Below, piece after piece: positions 1 to 5,929 of a DNA stretch of 6,846 bases; positions within the stretch are counted from its first letter, which is position 1, and the number at the start of each line of letters is the position of its first letter. The position numbers and the translations under genes were made by a program. The stretch is from Crocinitomicaceae bacterium (GTDB taxonomy: Bacteria; Bacteroidota; Bacteroidia; Flavobacteriales_D; Crocinitomicaceae), in NCBI GenBank assembly GCA_030830385.1, contig JAURNA010000337.1:1-6846 (forward strand), read 5' to 3'. The notes under the pieces are model-generated. The model was not told the DNA's origin. It did no database searches and saw nothing but the letters and a program-made list of their open reading frames with translations.

Positions 1-205
1 CGATAACGTGATGGAAACGGGTATGAAGAGCTCCCGGATAAACGAGGTGCGTGAGGCCGAGCTGCTTGATTCTCCGAAGTCGCTGGAAATAGGGATGCTC
101 AATTACATCAAAAATAATCTCCTTCGGAATCGTAATAAATCCATACACCGGATCGTTTACTAGTTTCTTCTTGTTGTTGTGGTCAAATTTCGGGCGCAAT
201 TGCAT
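1..205 (-). CDS. HD-domain phosphohydrolase, N-terminal fragment (cut by window edge)
   Basis: Reading the minus strand from the ATG at 205 gives 68 codons with no stop before the left edge, so only the N-terminus is present. Residues 39-56 (YFQRLRRIKQLGLTHLVY) and the following PGALHTRFHH (57-66) match the start of the HD phosphohydrolase domain in the dGTPase/SAMHD1-like family, where a QxLRRIxQLG helix precedes an H-T-R-F-x-H segment. His66 would be the first metal-binding His; the HD pair lies outside the window. Family members hydrolyse dNTPs or related nucleotides in the cytoplasm, but the substrate cannot be read from this fragment. The gene is divergent from porX with 40 bp between start codons. 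The start is supported by a minus-strand TAAATTTG 10 nt upstream and by the short N-terminal tail usual before this domain. Confidence 0.85.
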   Translation of the reverse strand, partial: MQLRPKFDHNNKKKLVNDPVYGFITIPKEIIFDVIEHPYFQRLRRIKQLGLTHLVYPGALHTRFHHVI

Positions 206-245
206 ACTTTTAAAACAAATTTAAAATTACAAAATAACAAGCACT
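206..245. promoter_or_regulatory. Divergent intergenic promoter region between the HD gene and porX
   Basis: This 40-bp A+T-rich spacer separates two divergent start codons. On the minus strand, TAAATTTG (216-223) is a full match to the Bacteroidota -7 consensus TAnnTTTG and sits 10 nt before the HD-gene ATG. The upstream TTG at 238-240 is only 14 nt away, closer than the usual 17-23, so the -33 part is weak. No clear TAnnTTTG lies in front of porX; TACTTTTA at 205-212 is only a partial match. Neither gene has a Shine-Dalgarno sequence, as is normal in this phylum. The minus-strand element is moderately supported and the porX promoter is unresolved. Confidence 0.4.
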
Positions 246-1790
246 ATGCAGGGTCGAATCCTTTGGGCAGATGACGAAATCGAATTGTTGAAGCCTCACA
301 TTTTATTTCTGGAATCGAAAGGTTATGAAGTCGTTTCTGTAAACAACGGCGCCTCTGCGGTAGACGAGAGCAATGCGAATGAGTTCGATATCATTTTCCT
401 CGATGAGAACATGCCGGGCATTACGGGACTTGAGGCATTGTCGCGAATCAAGAAGCACAGACCCTACGTTCCCGTGGTGATGATTACCCGGAGCGAAGAG
501 GAGCGAATCATGGAAGAAGCGATCGGAAGCAACATCGCAGATTATTTGATCAAACCTGTGAATCCCAATCAAATTTTGCTGTCCATCAAGAAAAATCTGG
601 ATAAGAGTAAACTTGTCTCCCAAAAGACAAATTCCGATTATCAGCAGGAGTTTCGGGAATTGGGAATGCAGCTCAACAGCCGATTGGACAAACATGAGTG
701 GACCGAAGTGTATGAGAAACTTGTGTACTGGGAGATTGAATTGGATCGAATCGAAGACAGTGGAATGACCGAGATTCTGAACATGCAGAAGCGAGAGGCT
801 AATACACAATTCTCACGGTTCATTGAAGACAACTACCTGAATTGGCTGAATGGAGTGGAAGAGTCGCCACAAATGGTGCACACATTGATCAAGAAGCGTA
901 TCAATCCGATGCTGGATAACGAAGACCCATTCGTGATTGTGATTGACAACCTGCGCTACGACCAATGGAAAATGATCAGCCCGATCGTTTCGAAGTACTT
1001 CTCAATCAGCTCCGAAGAGATCATCTATTCCATTTTGCCCACGGCAACTCAATATGCTCGAAATGCATTTTTTGCGGGTTTGATGCCCTCTGAAATCGCA
1101 CGTCGTTTTCCGAATCTTTGGAAAAGCGAGCAGGATGAAGGAAGTAAGAATACACATGAGAAGGATTTTTTGGAATCCAACCTCAAACAGTTGGGCCGAG
1201 ACATCCGTTGGTCCTACAATAAAATTACAAACCTCGATGCAGGTAAGAGACTCGCCGACAACTTCAGTGAATTGCTGACCAACAGCCTGAATGTAATCGT
1301 CTACAATTTTGTGGATGTGCTGTCACATGCGCGAACGGAGATGGAAGTTATTCGTGAACTTGCAGAAAATGAATCCGCATATCGATCGATTACTGTTTCA
1401 TGGTTTGAACATTCTCCTTTGCACGATATTCTAAAGAAGTGCGCCGAGTCAGGACGAAAAGTGGTCATTACTACGGACCATGGAACGGTACGCGTTACAA
1501 ATCCTGTTAAGATCGTTGGTGAACGAAACACGAATACGAATTTGCGTTACAAGGTTGGGCGTAATCTTTCCTACAAGGAAAAAGAGGTGTTCCGGGTGAG
1601 TAATCCGGACGATGCATTTTTACCGAAAAGCGGACTCTCCAGTGAGTTTATTTTTGCAAAAAACGACGATTACTTCGTCTATGCTAACAATTACAACCAA
1701 TACGTCAATTATTACGGGAATACCTTTCAGCACGGTGGAGTTTCACTCGAGGAAATGCTCATTCCGTATATCGAGTTGAGTCCGAAATAG
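246..1790 (+). CDS. porX: PorX: response regulator fused to a PglZ (alkaline-phosphatase-fold) domain
   Basis: The 514-aa protein has a receiver domain (about 1-120) with acidic pair D9/D10, phosphoacceptor D53 in FLDENMPG, switch T81 and K103 in LIKP. A helical linker (about 125-215) follows, then a PglZ domain of the alkaline phosphatase superfamily (about 225-514). Metal-site residues are visible: D234 (VIDNLRYD), the PTATQYAR segment at 265-272 with the probable nucleophile Thr, D357 and H361 (NFVDVLSH), D411/H412 (TTDHGT) and H496 (QHGG). This order and the length match PorX of Porphyromonas and Flavobacterium. PorX is the cytoplasmic regulator of the type IX secretion system, normally paired with the histidine kinase PorY, and has phosphodiesterase activity on oligonucleotides. 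All key residues are kept, so it is probably active. No PorY or secretion gene is in the window, so the presence of the secretion system is inferred. The ATG at 246 puts the receiver domain right at the N-terminus. Confidence 0.92.
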   Translation: MQGRILWADDEIELLKPHILFLESKGYEVVSVNNGASAVDESNANEFDIIFLDENMPGITGLEALSRIKKHRPYVPVVMITRSEEERIMEEAIGSNIADYLIKPVNPNQILLSIKKNLDKSKLVSQKTNSDYQQEFRELGMQLNSRLDKHEWTEVYEKLVYWEIELDRIEDSGMTEILNMQKREANTQFSRFIEDNYLNWLNGVEESPQMVHTLIKKRINPMLDNEDPFVIVIDNLRYDQWKMISPIVSKYFSISSEEIIYSILPTATQYARNAFFAGLMPSEIARRFPNLWKSEQDEGSKNTHEKDFLESNLKQLGRDIRWSYNKITNLDAGKRLADNFSELLTNSLNVIVYNFVDVLSHARTEMEVIRELAENESAYRSITVSWFEHSPLHDILKKCAESGRKVVITTDHGTVRVTNPVKIVGERNTNTNLRYKVGRNLSYKEKEVFRVSNPDDAFLPKSGLSSEFIFAKNDDYFVYANNYNQYVNYYGNTFQHGGVSLEEMLIPYIELSPK

Positions 1791-1989
1791 ACGATTCAAT
1801 CTGCACAATCGCTTGCCGTGTTCGCACGCTTTCGGACATGTGATTTTTCAACAGGATGAACGTTCTTTTCCTGAAGCGATCTACATTCTGCGAGATGGAA
1901 AAAAACAGGATTCCCAGCATTGTTTATTGACTGCAAACGGCTTGCAGATGTCATGACCAGAATTCGACCGAAATCAGGCATTCATTCCG

Positions 1990-1997
1990 TAACTTTG
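1990..1997 (+). promoter_or_regulatory. -7 promoter element for the tsaE operon
   Basis: TAACTTTG is an exact fit to the Bacteroidota -7 motif TAnnTTTG. It ends 13 nt before the tsaE ATG, giving an expected leader of roughly 8-10 nt. I found no good TTG/TTTG -33 element 17-23 nt upstream (the nearest is TTCG at 1963-1966), so only half of the promoter is convincing. It would drive tsaE, the dehydrogenase gene and the PD-(D/E)XK gene together, separately from porX, which ends 220 bp upstream of tsaE. Confidence 0.45.
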
Positions 1998-2010
1998 CCA
2001 AAAGTTCAAT

Positions 2011-2430
2011 ATGGAAGACATTCACATTCACCGATTAGAGGATCTTCCCTCGGCTGCTAAGCATTTTCTGGAAACCGTTGGACATCGTAAGATTCATGCC
2101 TTTAAAGGAGAGATGGGAGCGGGAAAAACAACGTTGATCACCGCTGTATTGCAAGCCATGGGGATTGAAAATCCGGAAGGATCGCCCACCTATTCATTGG
2201 TGAATGTCTACGATAGTGAGATGTACGGAAAAATCTATCATTTCGACTTGTATCGCATTGATGACGAATCAGAAGCGTTAGACATCGGAGTGGAAGAAAT
2301 GCTCTATTCAAATAACTATTGTTTCATTGAGTGGCCGGAAAAAATAGAAAGTTTACTTCCAATTGAAACGATTTGGTCAGATTTACGTATAAACGAAGAC
2401 GCATCGCGAACGTTAACCATCGACCTATGA
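2011..2430 (+). CDS. tsaE: tRNA threonylcarbamoyladenosine biosynthesis ATPase TsaE
   Basis: This 139-aa protein is of normal TsaE length. It has the P-loop GEMGAGKT (33-40, with K39/T40 for ATP and Mg2+), the family segment SPTYSLVNVY (58-67), HFDLYR (78-83) and the IEWPE segment (106-110). TsaE is the cytoplasmic ATPase that works with TsaB and TsaD to transfer the threonylcarbamoyl group to A37 of ANN-decoding tRNAs (t6A); the step is generally essential in bacteria. The ATG at 2011 is 13 nt after a TAnnTTTG element and gives the expected short N-terminal region before the P-loop. Its TGA overlaps the start of the next gene by 4 bp (ATGA), which suggests translational coupling. Confidence 0.95.
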   Translation: MEDIHIHRLEDLPSAAKHFLETVGHRKIHAFKGEMGAGKTTLITAVLQAMGIENPEGSPTYSLVNVYDSEMYGKIYHFDLYRIDDESEALDIGVEEMLYSNNYCFIEWPEKIESLLPIETIWSDLRINEDASRTLTIDL

Positions 2431-3647
2431 TAACAGATCCGGAAATTCTCAAGCATTTGATGGAACAGGGGAGTCTGCTTCCCAAAGAGGAAATGCTCGA
2501 AATCGCCCAGCAAAGGGGTAATTTGTTCATTGGTATTCCCAAAGAAACATCGTTTCAGGAACGAAGGGTTGCTCTTGTGCCCGATACCGTTTCTGTCCTG
2601 GTAGCAAACGGACATCGGGTGCGCGTGGAGAAAGGATGCGGAGAAGGATCGAACTTTTCTGATCGTGATTACAGCGAGGCAGGAGCAGAAATTTGTACGA
2701 AGAAGGAAGTATTCGAAAGCGATATTATTTTCAAGGTAGCACCGCCGAGCGAAGAAGAGGTTGAGTTGATGAAGGGAAATCAAACGTTGATTTCTGCTCT
2801 GCAAATTTCCATTCAGCCGAAGAAGATTCTCAAAATGCTGATGGACAAGAAAATGACGGCCATTGCGTGGGACTATATTCGCGATGAAAGTGGCGTTTTT
2901 CCTGTAGTTCGGACGCTCGGGGAAATTGCCGGGACGACGTCTGTGCTCGTTGCCGGAGAATTGCTTTCCACATTCGGAGATGGAAAAGGGGTGATGTTAG
3001 GAGGGATTGCGGGTGTTCAGCCTGCTGAGGTCGTAGTGATTGGCGCTGGAACGGTAGGGGAGTACGCGACTCGTGCCGCACTTGGTCTGGGAGCTTCTGT
3101 AAAAGTTTTCGACAATTCATTATTCAAATTGCGACGTCTTCAGAACAGTCTGGGAACGCGGGTTTATACATCTGTGATTCAGCCAAAAGTGCTTGCAAAA
3201 GCACTGATGCGCTGTGATGTTGCCATCGGTGCCTTGCGGGCTCCATTGGGCCGAACACCATGCGTGGTAACCGAGGAAATGGTGCAGCAGATGAAGGATG
3301 GATCGGTTGTAGTCGATGTGAGCATTGATCAGGGTGGATGTTTTGAGACGTCTTCCGTGACCAACCACGACCACCCGACATACGATCGGCACGGAGTGAT
3401 TCACTACTGCGTACCCAACATTGCCTCGCGTGTTTCTCGCACTGCTTCATTCGCACTGTCAAACATTTTCTCACCGATTCTGGTTGATATGGGGGATAAG
3501 GGAGGATGTCGCGAGTTAATTGGTCGCGATGTTGGCTTTCGAAGCGGAGTATACATGTTCAAGGGCGTTCTCACAAGCGAGGTCCTCGGAAAAGTATTTG
3601 ATCTCAAATACAAAGACATTGAACTTTTGTTAATGGGTATAAAATAA
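2427..3647 (+). CDS. ald: Alanine dehydrogenase / transhydrogenase-alpha family protein
   Basis: This 406-aa protein starts at the ATG that overlaps the tsaE stop. An in-frame ATG at 2373 would add 18 residues, but it lies deep inside tsaE and is unlikely. The AlaDH/PNT N-terminal domain begins at about residue 34 (FIGIPKETSFQERRVALVP). The NAD-binding domain carries GAGTVG (206-211), followed by the typical VFDNSLFKLRRLQ and then VDVSIDQGGCFE (296-307). Against Mycobacterium alanine dehydrogenase, from memory, R47, K103 and D301 match the pyruvate-binding and catalytic Arg, Lys and Asp. The catalytic His (FLHLAAS) is replaced by Q126 in SALQISIQ. The family interconverts L-alanine and pyruvate plus ammonia with NAD, but the His change makes the exact reaction uncertain. 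About 33 residues precede the conserved domain, which I associate with the Bacteroidota subgroup. It sits in an operon-like run with tsaE and the downstream nuclease-fold gene (1-bp overlap, TAATG). Confidence 0.88.
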   Translation: MITDPEILKHLMEQGSLLPKEEMLEIAQQRGNLFIGIPKETSFQERRVALVPDTVSVLVANGHRVRVEKGCGEGSNFSDRDYSEAGAEICTKKEVFESDIIFKVAPPSEEEVELMKGNQTLISALQISIQPKKILKMLMDKKMTAIAWDYIRDESGVFPVVRTLGEIAGTTSVLVAGELLSTFGDGKGVMLGGIAGVQPAEVVVIGAGTVGEYATRAALGLGASVKVFDNSLFKLRRLQNSLGTRVYTSVIQPKVLAKALMRCDVAIGALRAPLGRTPCVVTEEMVQQMKDGSVVVDVSIDQGGCFETSSVTNHDHPTYDRHGVIHYCVPNIASRVSRTASFALSNIFSPILVDMGDKGGCRELIGRDVGFRSGVYMFKGVLTSEVLGKVFDLKYKDIELLLMGIK

Positions 3648-4123
3648 TGACCGGAGAAGAGCATATTGTTCCGTTGAATTTGCCGAAAACGTCCCTGCAA
3701 CTGCGCAAAATCGACGGACGTGTTCATGTACGTTGCCTCATCCGTAATAAAGATTTGGTCTTAACTCCCGAGGAATGGGTGCGTCAGCATACGGTTGCGT
3801 ATTTGATTCAAAACGGTACTTCCAAAGGACGAATTGCTGTTGAGTACCAACTTGCGTACAACGGCCGCATCAAGCGAGCCGATATTGTTGTGGTTGATGA
3901 CGAAGGAAATCCGTTTCTTTTGGTTGAATGCAAAGCTCCTGATGTTTCCATTTCCGAAACAACGCTCAATCAAGCGGCTCAATACAATAAAGAGTTAAAT
4001 GTACGCCATGTAATTTTGACGAATGGACGGTCTCACTACACCATTTTCCTGGACGTTGAAAGCAATGAATGTAAAATAGAGCGTGTAACGCTTCTCAATC
4101 AGGAGACGCGGATTTTGGGTTGA
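3647..4123 (+). CDS. Stand-alone HsdR N-terminal-type PD-(D/E)XK protein
   Basis: This 158-aa protein resembles the type I restriction enzyme R N-terminal family (HSDR_N) that occurs as a small single-domain protein in Bacteroidota. Visible landmarks are LTPEEWVRQH (39-48), E66 in the VEYQL strand, the nuclease-fold core D79 (KRADIVVVD) followed by ECK (94-96) in LLVECKAP, and NQAAQYN (108-114) then LTNGRSHY (124-131). D79, E94 and K96 form a complete PD-(D/E)XK signature, so metal-dependent DNA cleavage is possible. There is no helicase, specificity or methylase partner here, so it is not a restriction system by itself. Its ATG overlaps the stop of the dehydrogenase gene by 1 bp, which implies co-expression with tsaE and ald. 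The cellular role is unknown; DNA repair or processing is a guess. The ORF ends at the apparent boundary with A+T-rich accessory DNA. Confidence 0.8.
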   Translation: MTGEEHIVPLNLPKTSLQLRKIDGRVHVRCLIRNKDLVLTPEEWVRQHTVAYLIQNGTSKGRIAVEYQLAYNGRIKRADIVVVDDEGNPFLLVECKAPDVSISETTLNQAAQYNKELNVRHVILTNGRSHYTIFLDVESNECKIERVTLLNQETRILG

Positions 4124-4142
4124 TGTGCCGGTTGCACAACTT
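4124..4142 (+). repeat. 19-bp hairpin-forming direct repeat, copy A
   Basis: TGTGCCGGTTGCACAACTT begins at the base after the stop codon of the PD-(D/E)XK gene and matches copy B at 5625-5643 in 17 of 19 positions, same orientation. It contains a perfect 5-bp stem, TGTGC / GCACA, with loop CGGTT. It could be a dispersed repeat, the relic of a mobile-element end, or part of a weak transcription end for the upstream operon. There is no long T tract, so a classical intrinsic terminator is not supported. Confidence 0.45.
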
Positions 4143-4305
4143 TGCTGATAGACCCACACAATCCTCCCTAAACAAACATTTTGGTCTCTTATTTTCAATC
4201 ATGCAGGACAAAAAGAGGATATTTGTACCAAAAATTGTGTAGCCTTTCTCTTTTTAATCATTATTAAGGCGAACCAGAAAATGCAAATTCGAAAAATTAA
4301 ATTCC

Positions 4306-5193
4306 ATGAAAACCACGTTTATTATTTCACTTGTCTCACTTGTCTCATTTAAGTCTTCTGCCCAGAAAACACCCGCCGATAGTTTGAGGGACATAGGGCA
4401 GCTTCAAACTGCTATTGAACAGTACTCGGAACAGTATCTGGATGATCCTGCTAATAAGTATAACACATATAATTATGCTTGTGCCCTGGCGCTTTCAGAG
4501 CAGATCGATTCTGCATTTCATTACCTGAATATTGCCTTGACAGGAGATACAACAGCTCGCCCATTGAATGATCCTGATTTTTATTTTCTTTTGGAAGATT
4601 CTCGTTGGGCAGACCTCGAAAATGAAATGATAAAACGAATTGAAGAGGCATTTTTTACATATAAATACCCTGATTTAGTAAAGGAATTATGGCGCATGAA
4701 AATTAAAGACCAAGCCTTTTATTATCATGAAAATCTTGCGGAAAATAAGTTGTTTAATTCTGCTATTTGGGAGTTGAAAAGAAAAATAAATGAACAAAAC
4801 TTAGACAGACTTGAAGAGATAATTGAAGAGTATGGATGGCCAAAGCAATCCGAAGTCGGACACATGGCTGCGGGAACTGTTTTTTTAATCATTCAACATG
4901 CTGATCTGGAAACTCAAAAGAAATATTTACCGACCATGACTGAAGCGGCAAACAACGATGAAGCGCAATGGTCTTCTCTTGCAATGTTAATGGACCGCAT
5001 CAATATGCGTGAGGGTAAACCTCAGATTTATGGTTCTCAAATTAGAGGAAATGGTGACGGCAATTTCGAAGTATACGAAATTGAGAATCCAGAGTATGTA
5101 AACCAAAGACGTGCTGAAGTGGGGCTTGGTCCAATTGAAGATTATGTGAAAATATGGGATATTGAATGGACCATAGAACAAAAAGCTAAGTAG
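4306..5193 (+). CDS. Secreted TPR-like / DUF6624-type protein of unknown function
   Basis: This is a 295-aa protein. Residues 1-19 form a signal peptide (Lys2, hydrophobic stretch TFIISLVSLVSF, SSA|Q cleavage fit with Ser at -3 and Ala at -1); there is no lipobox Cys. A mature N-terminal Gln is common for secreted Bacteroidota proteins. Residues about 30-110 are helical and TPR-like (the YNTYNYACALALSEQIDSAF segment, then DPDFYFLLEDSRWADL). The C-terminal two thirds match my memory of DUF6624: YGWP (176-179), VGHMAAG (184-190), QHAD (197-200), a DRI motif (230-232), QIYGSQ (240-245) and the RRAEVGLGPIEDY end (268-280). The role is unknown; the location should be periplasmic or extracellular. 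It is probably monocistronic, with 182 bp of non-coding DNA before it. No Shine-Dalgarno and no convincing TAnnTTTG precede it. The G+C is clearly lower than in the core genes to the left. The signal peptide coding region carries a 9-bp tandem duplication. Confidence 0.75.
   Translation: MKTTFIISLVSLVSFKSSAQKTPADSLRDIGQLQTAIEQYSEQYLDDPANKYNTYNYACALALSEQIDSAFHYLNIALTGDTTARPLNDPDFYFLLEDSRWADLENEMIKRIEEAFFTYKYPDLVKELWRMKIKDQAFYYHENLAENKLFNSAIWELKRKINEQNLDRLEEIIEEYGWPKQSEVGHMAAGTVFLIIQHADLETQKKYLPTMTEAANNDEAQWSSLAMLMDRINMREGKPQIYGSQIRGNGDGNFEVYEIENPEYVNQRRAEVGLGPIEDYVKIWDIEWTIEQKAK
4327..4347 (+). repeat. 9-bp in-frame tandem repeat inside a signal peptide
   Basis: TCACTTGTC occurs twice head to tail (4327-4335 and 4336-4344), followed by TCA. 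It encodes SLV-SLV-S (residues 8-14), the middle of the hydrophobic core of the signal peptide of the DUF6624-type protein. The unit is a multiple of three, so a gain or loss of one copy would change the core by three residues without a frameshift. The repeat is directly visible; any functional meaning is inference. Confidence 0.8.
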
Positions 5194-5370
5194 ATTCACT
5201 CTGAATACATTTCATGAGCTTCGAAGGTAGTGTTCTCTACATTCTGTTCTGAATCATTCCTTTCAACACGTAAGAACTTACAACGGTTACATCCATTATT
5301 TTGGTAAAATAGTCACGTAGGTTTAAAATTATCTCGTGTAATCAAACAAGCAAAAATACGGACAGATAAG
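5194..5370. other. Convergent intergenic spacer without recognised features
   Basis: This spacer lies between the ends of two convergent genes. It holds two short A+T-rich inverted repeats: GTAAG-AA-CTTAC (5270-5281) and TATTTT-GGT-AAAATA (5297-5311). Neither is followed by a T tract on a strand where it could act as a standard terminator, although bidirectional transcription must end here if both genes are expressed. The second one includes ATTTTGGTA (5298-5306), a 9-mer seen twice more upstream of abiEi. I see no further gene. Confidence 0.4.
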
Positions 5371-5514
5371 TTATTTTTTTCCGCCACCCTTAGAGCCTCC
5401 ACCTGATTTTCCGACTCCCGGTGATTTATTACTTCTTCCACCACCTGATTTTCCACCGGTTGTTGATGGCCATCCACCAGCATTTCCCTGCCCCGATTGT
5501 CCTGTTTTTCCCAT
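5371..5514 (-). CDS. Small Gly/Lys/Ser-rich basic protein (hypothetical)
   Basis: This is a 47-codon reading frame from the ATG whose complement is at 5512-5514. The protein has 19 Gly, 7 Lys and 1 Arg, and no Asp or Glu, so it is strongly basic and probably disordered. It begins MGKTGQSGQGNAGGWPSTTG, which has a single Trp and looks like a defined motif, and continues with two GKSGGG repeats (21-26 and 35-40) and the end SKGGGKK. The two repeats are also exact at DNA level (14 bp at 5399-5412 and 5441-5454, period 42). The same frame is open 44 codons further upstream to an ATG at 5646, but that extension looks like random translation and crosses a repeat, so I prefer the short form. No Shine-Dalgarno is present; the leader is A+T-rich. 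It converges on the DUF6624-type gene. Function is unknown; nucleic-acid binding is only suggested by charge. It could still be a chance ORF. Confidence 0.5.
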   Translation of the reverse strand: MGKTGQSGQGNAGGWPSTTGGKSGGGRSNKSPGVGKSGGGSKGGGKK

Positions 5515-5618
5515 AATTAATTGAATTAAAATCACATACCTACTTCTGTTTAAAGTCCTTTTTCGGCTTATTCCGACCCTATGTTTGTTAAATTGCCCAT
5601 AACAGCCCATGAACATTT

Positions 5619-5643
5619 GGCACATGTGCCTGTTGCATAACTT
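5619..5643 (+). repeat. Palindrome plus hairpin direct repeat, copy B
   Basis: TGTGCCTGTTGCATAACTT (5625-5643) matches copy A at 4124-4142 except at two positions. In RNA the hairpin persists because the C-to-T change in the right arm turns a G-C pair into G-U; the other change is in the loop. Copy B is also joined on its left to a perfect 12-bp palindrome, GGCACATGTGCC (5619-5630), which shares TGTGCC with the repeat. The two copies bracket 1.5 kb holding the DUF6624-type gene and the small Gly-rich ORF. No inverted copy of the 19-mer is present in the window. Confidence 0.45.
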
Positions 5644-5841
5644 CACTACTTAAATATAAGAAATTAAGATCAAAACCGTACTCAGTTCTTTCTGTCTTTC
5701 AGTTTGCAAGGCAAAAAGAAATGCCTGAAATTCAATGCCAGAACGGCAAAAACGAAGGCTGAAGAGTCACAACACAAATCGAACCAATAGGGGAGTTGAT
5801 TGATGAGTTGGAGTTGGATGAGGATTAGTTTTTTGTAGCGC

Positions 5842-5863
5842 AATTATCCAAATTTTGGTAATT
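5842..5863. promoter_or_regulatory. Imperfect inverted repeat, candidate AbiEi operator
   Basis: The arms AATTA-(T)-CCAAA (5842-5852) and TTTGG-TAATT (5854-5863) are complementary over 10 bp, with one extra T in the left arm and one central T. The inner CCAAATTTTGG is an exact odd-length palindrome. The 9-mer ATTTTGGTA of the right half recurs at 5947-5955, overlapping the abiEi -7 element. AbiEi antitoxins are known to repress their own operons by binding inverted repeats upstream, so an operator role fits. The site is 118 bp before the start codon, so it is not sure to control it. Confidence 0.35.
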
Positions 5864-5929
5864 AGGGTGATGGAAAACTAAGTAGGTTAATTTATTGAGT
5901 AATTGAGTTTATGTTTTTTTTAGTTCTAA

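Noticed and set aside
1840..1956. GTG-started 38-codon frame between porX and tsaE, in a frame open through the end of porX
   Set aside because: No recognisable motif, no promoter or ribosome-binding signal, and it is short. It could be a gene relic, but nothing supports this.
1796..1981. 61-codon minus-strand frame in the same gap
   Set aside because: It mirrors random composition, has no family resemblance and no promoter element; both strands cannot be coding here and neither is convincing.
303..3727. Several minus-strand frames of 60-170 codons opposite porX, tsaE, ald and the PD-(D/E)XK gene
   Set aside because: All lie antisense to well-supported genes, are Cys/His/Arg/Ser-rich as shadow translations usually are, and show no domain pattern.
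4205..4250. GATATTTG and TAGCCTTTC as -7 elements for the DUF6624-type gene
   Set aside because: Neither matches TAnnTTTG fully, and no TTG lies at the right spacing. The promoter of this gene stays unassigned.
5270..5311. Short inverted repeats as an intrinsic bidirectional terminator
   Set aside because: The stems are only 5-6 bp, mostly A-T, and lack a following T run, so they are too weak to call as a terminator.
4124..5643. The two 19-bp repeats as terminal inverted repeats of a transposon
   Set aside because: They are in direct, not inverted, orientation; no inverted copy and no transposase gene lie between them.
5515..5646. Upstream extension of the Gly-rich ORF to an ATG at 5646
   Set aside because: The extra 44 residues differ sharply in composition from the rest and overlap the repeat and palindrome, and the internal ATG gives a more coherent product.
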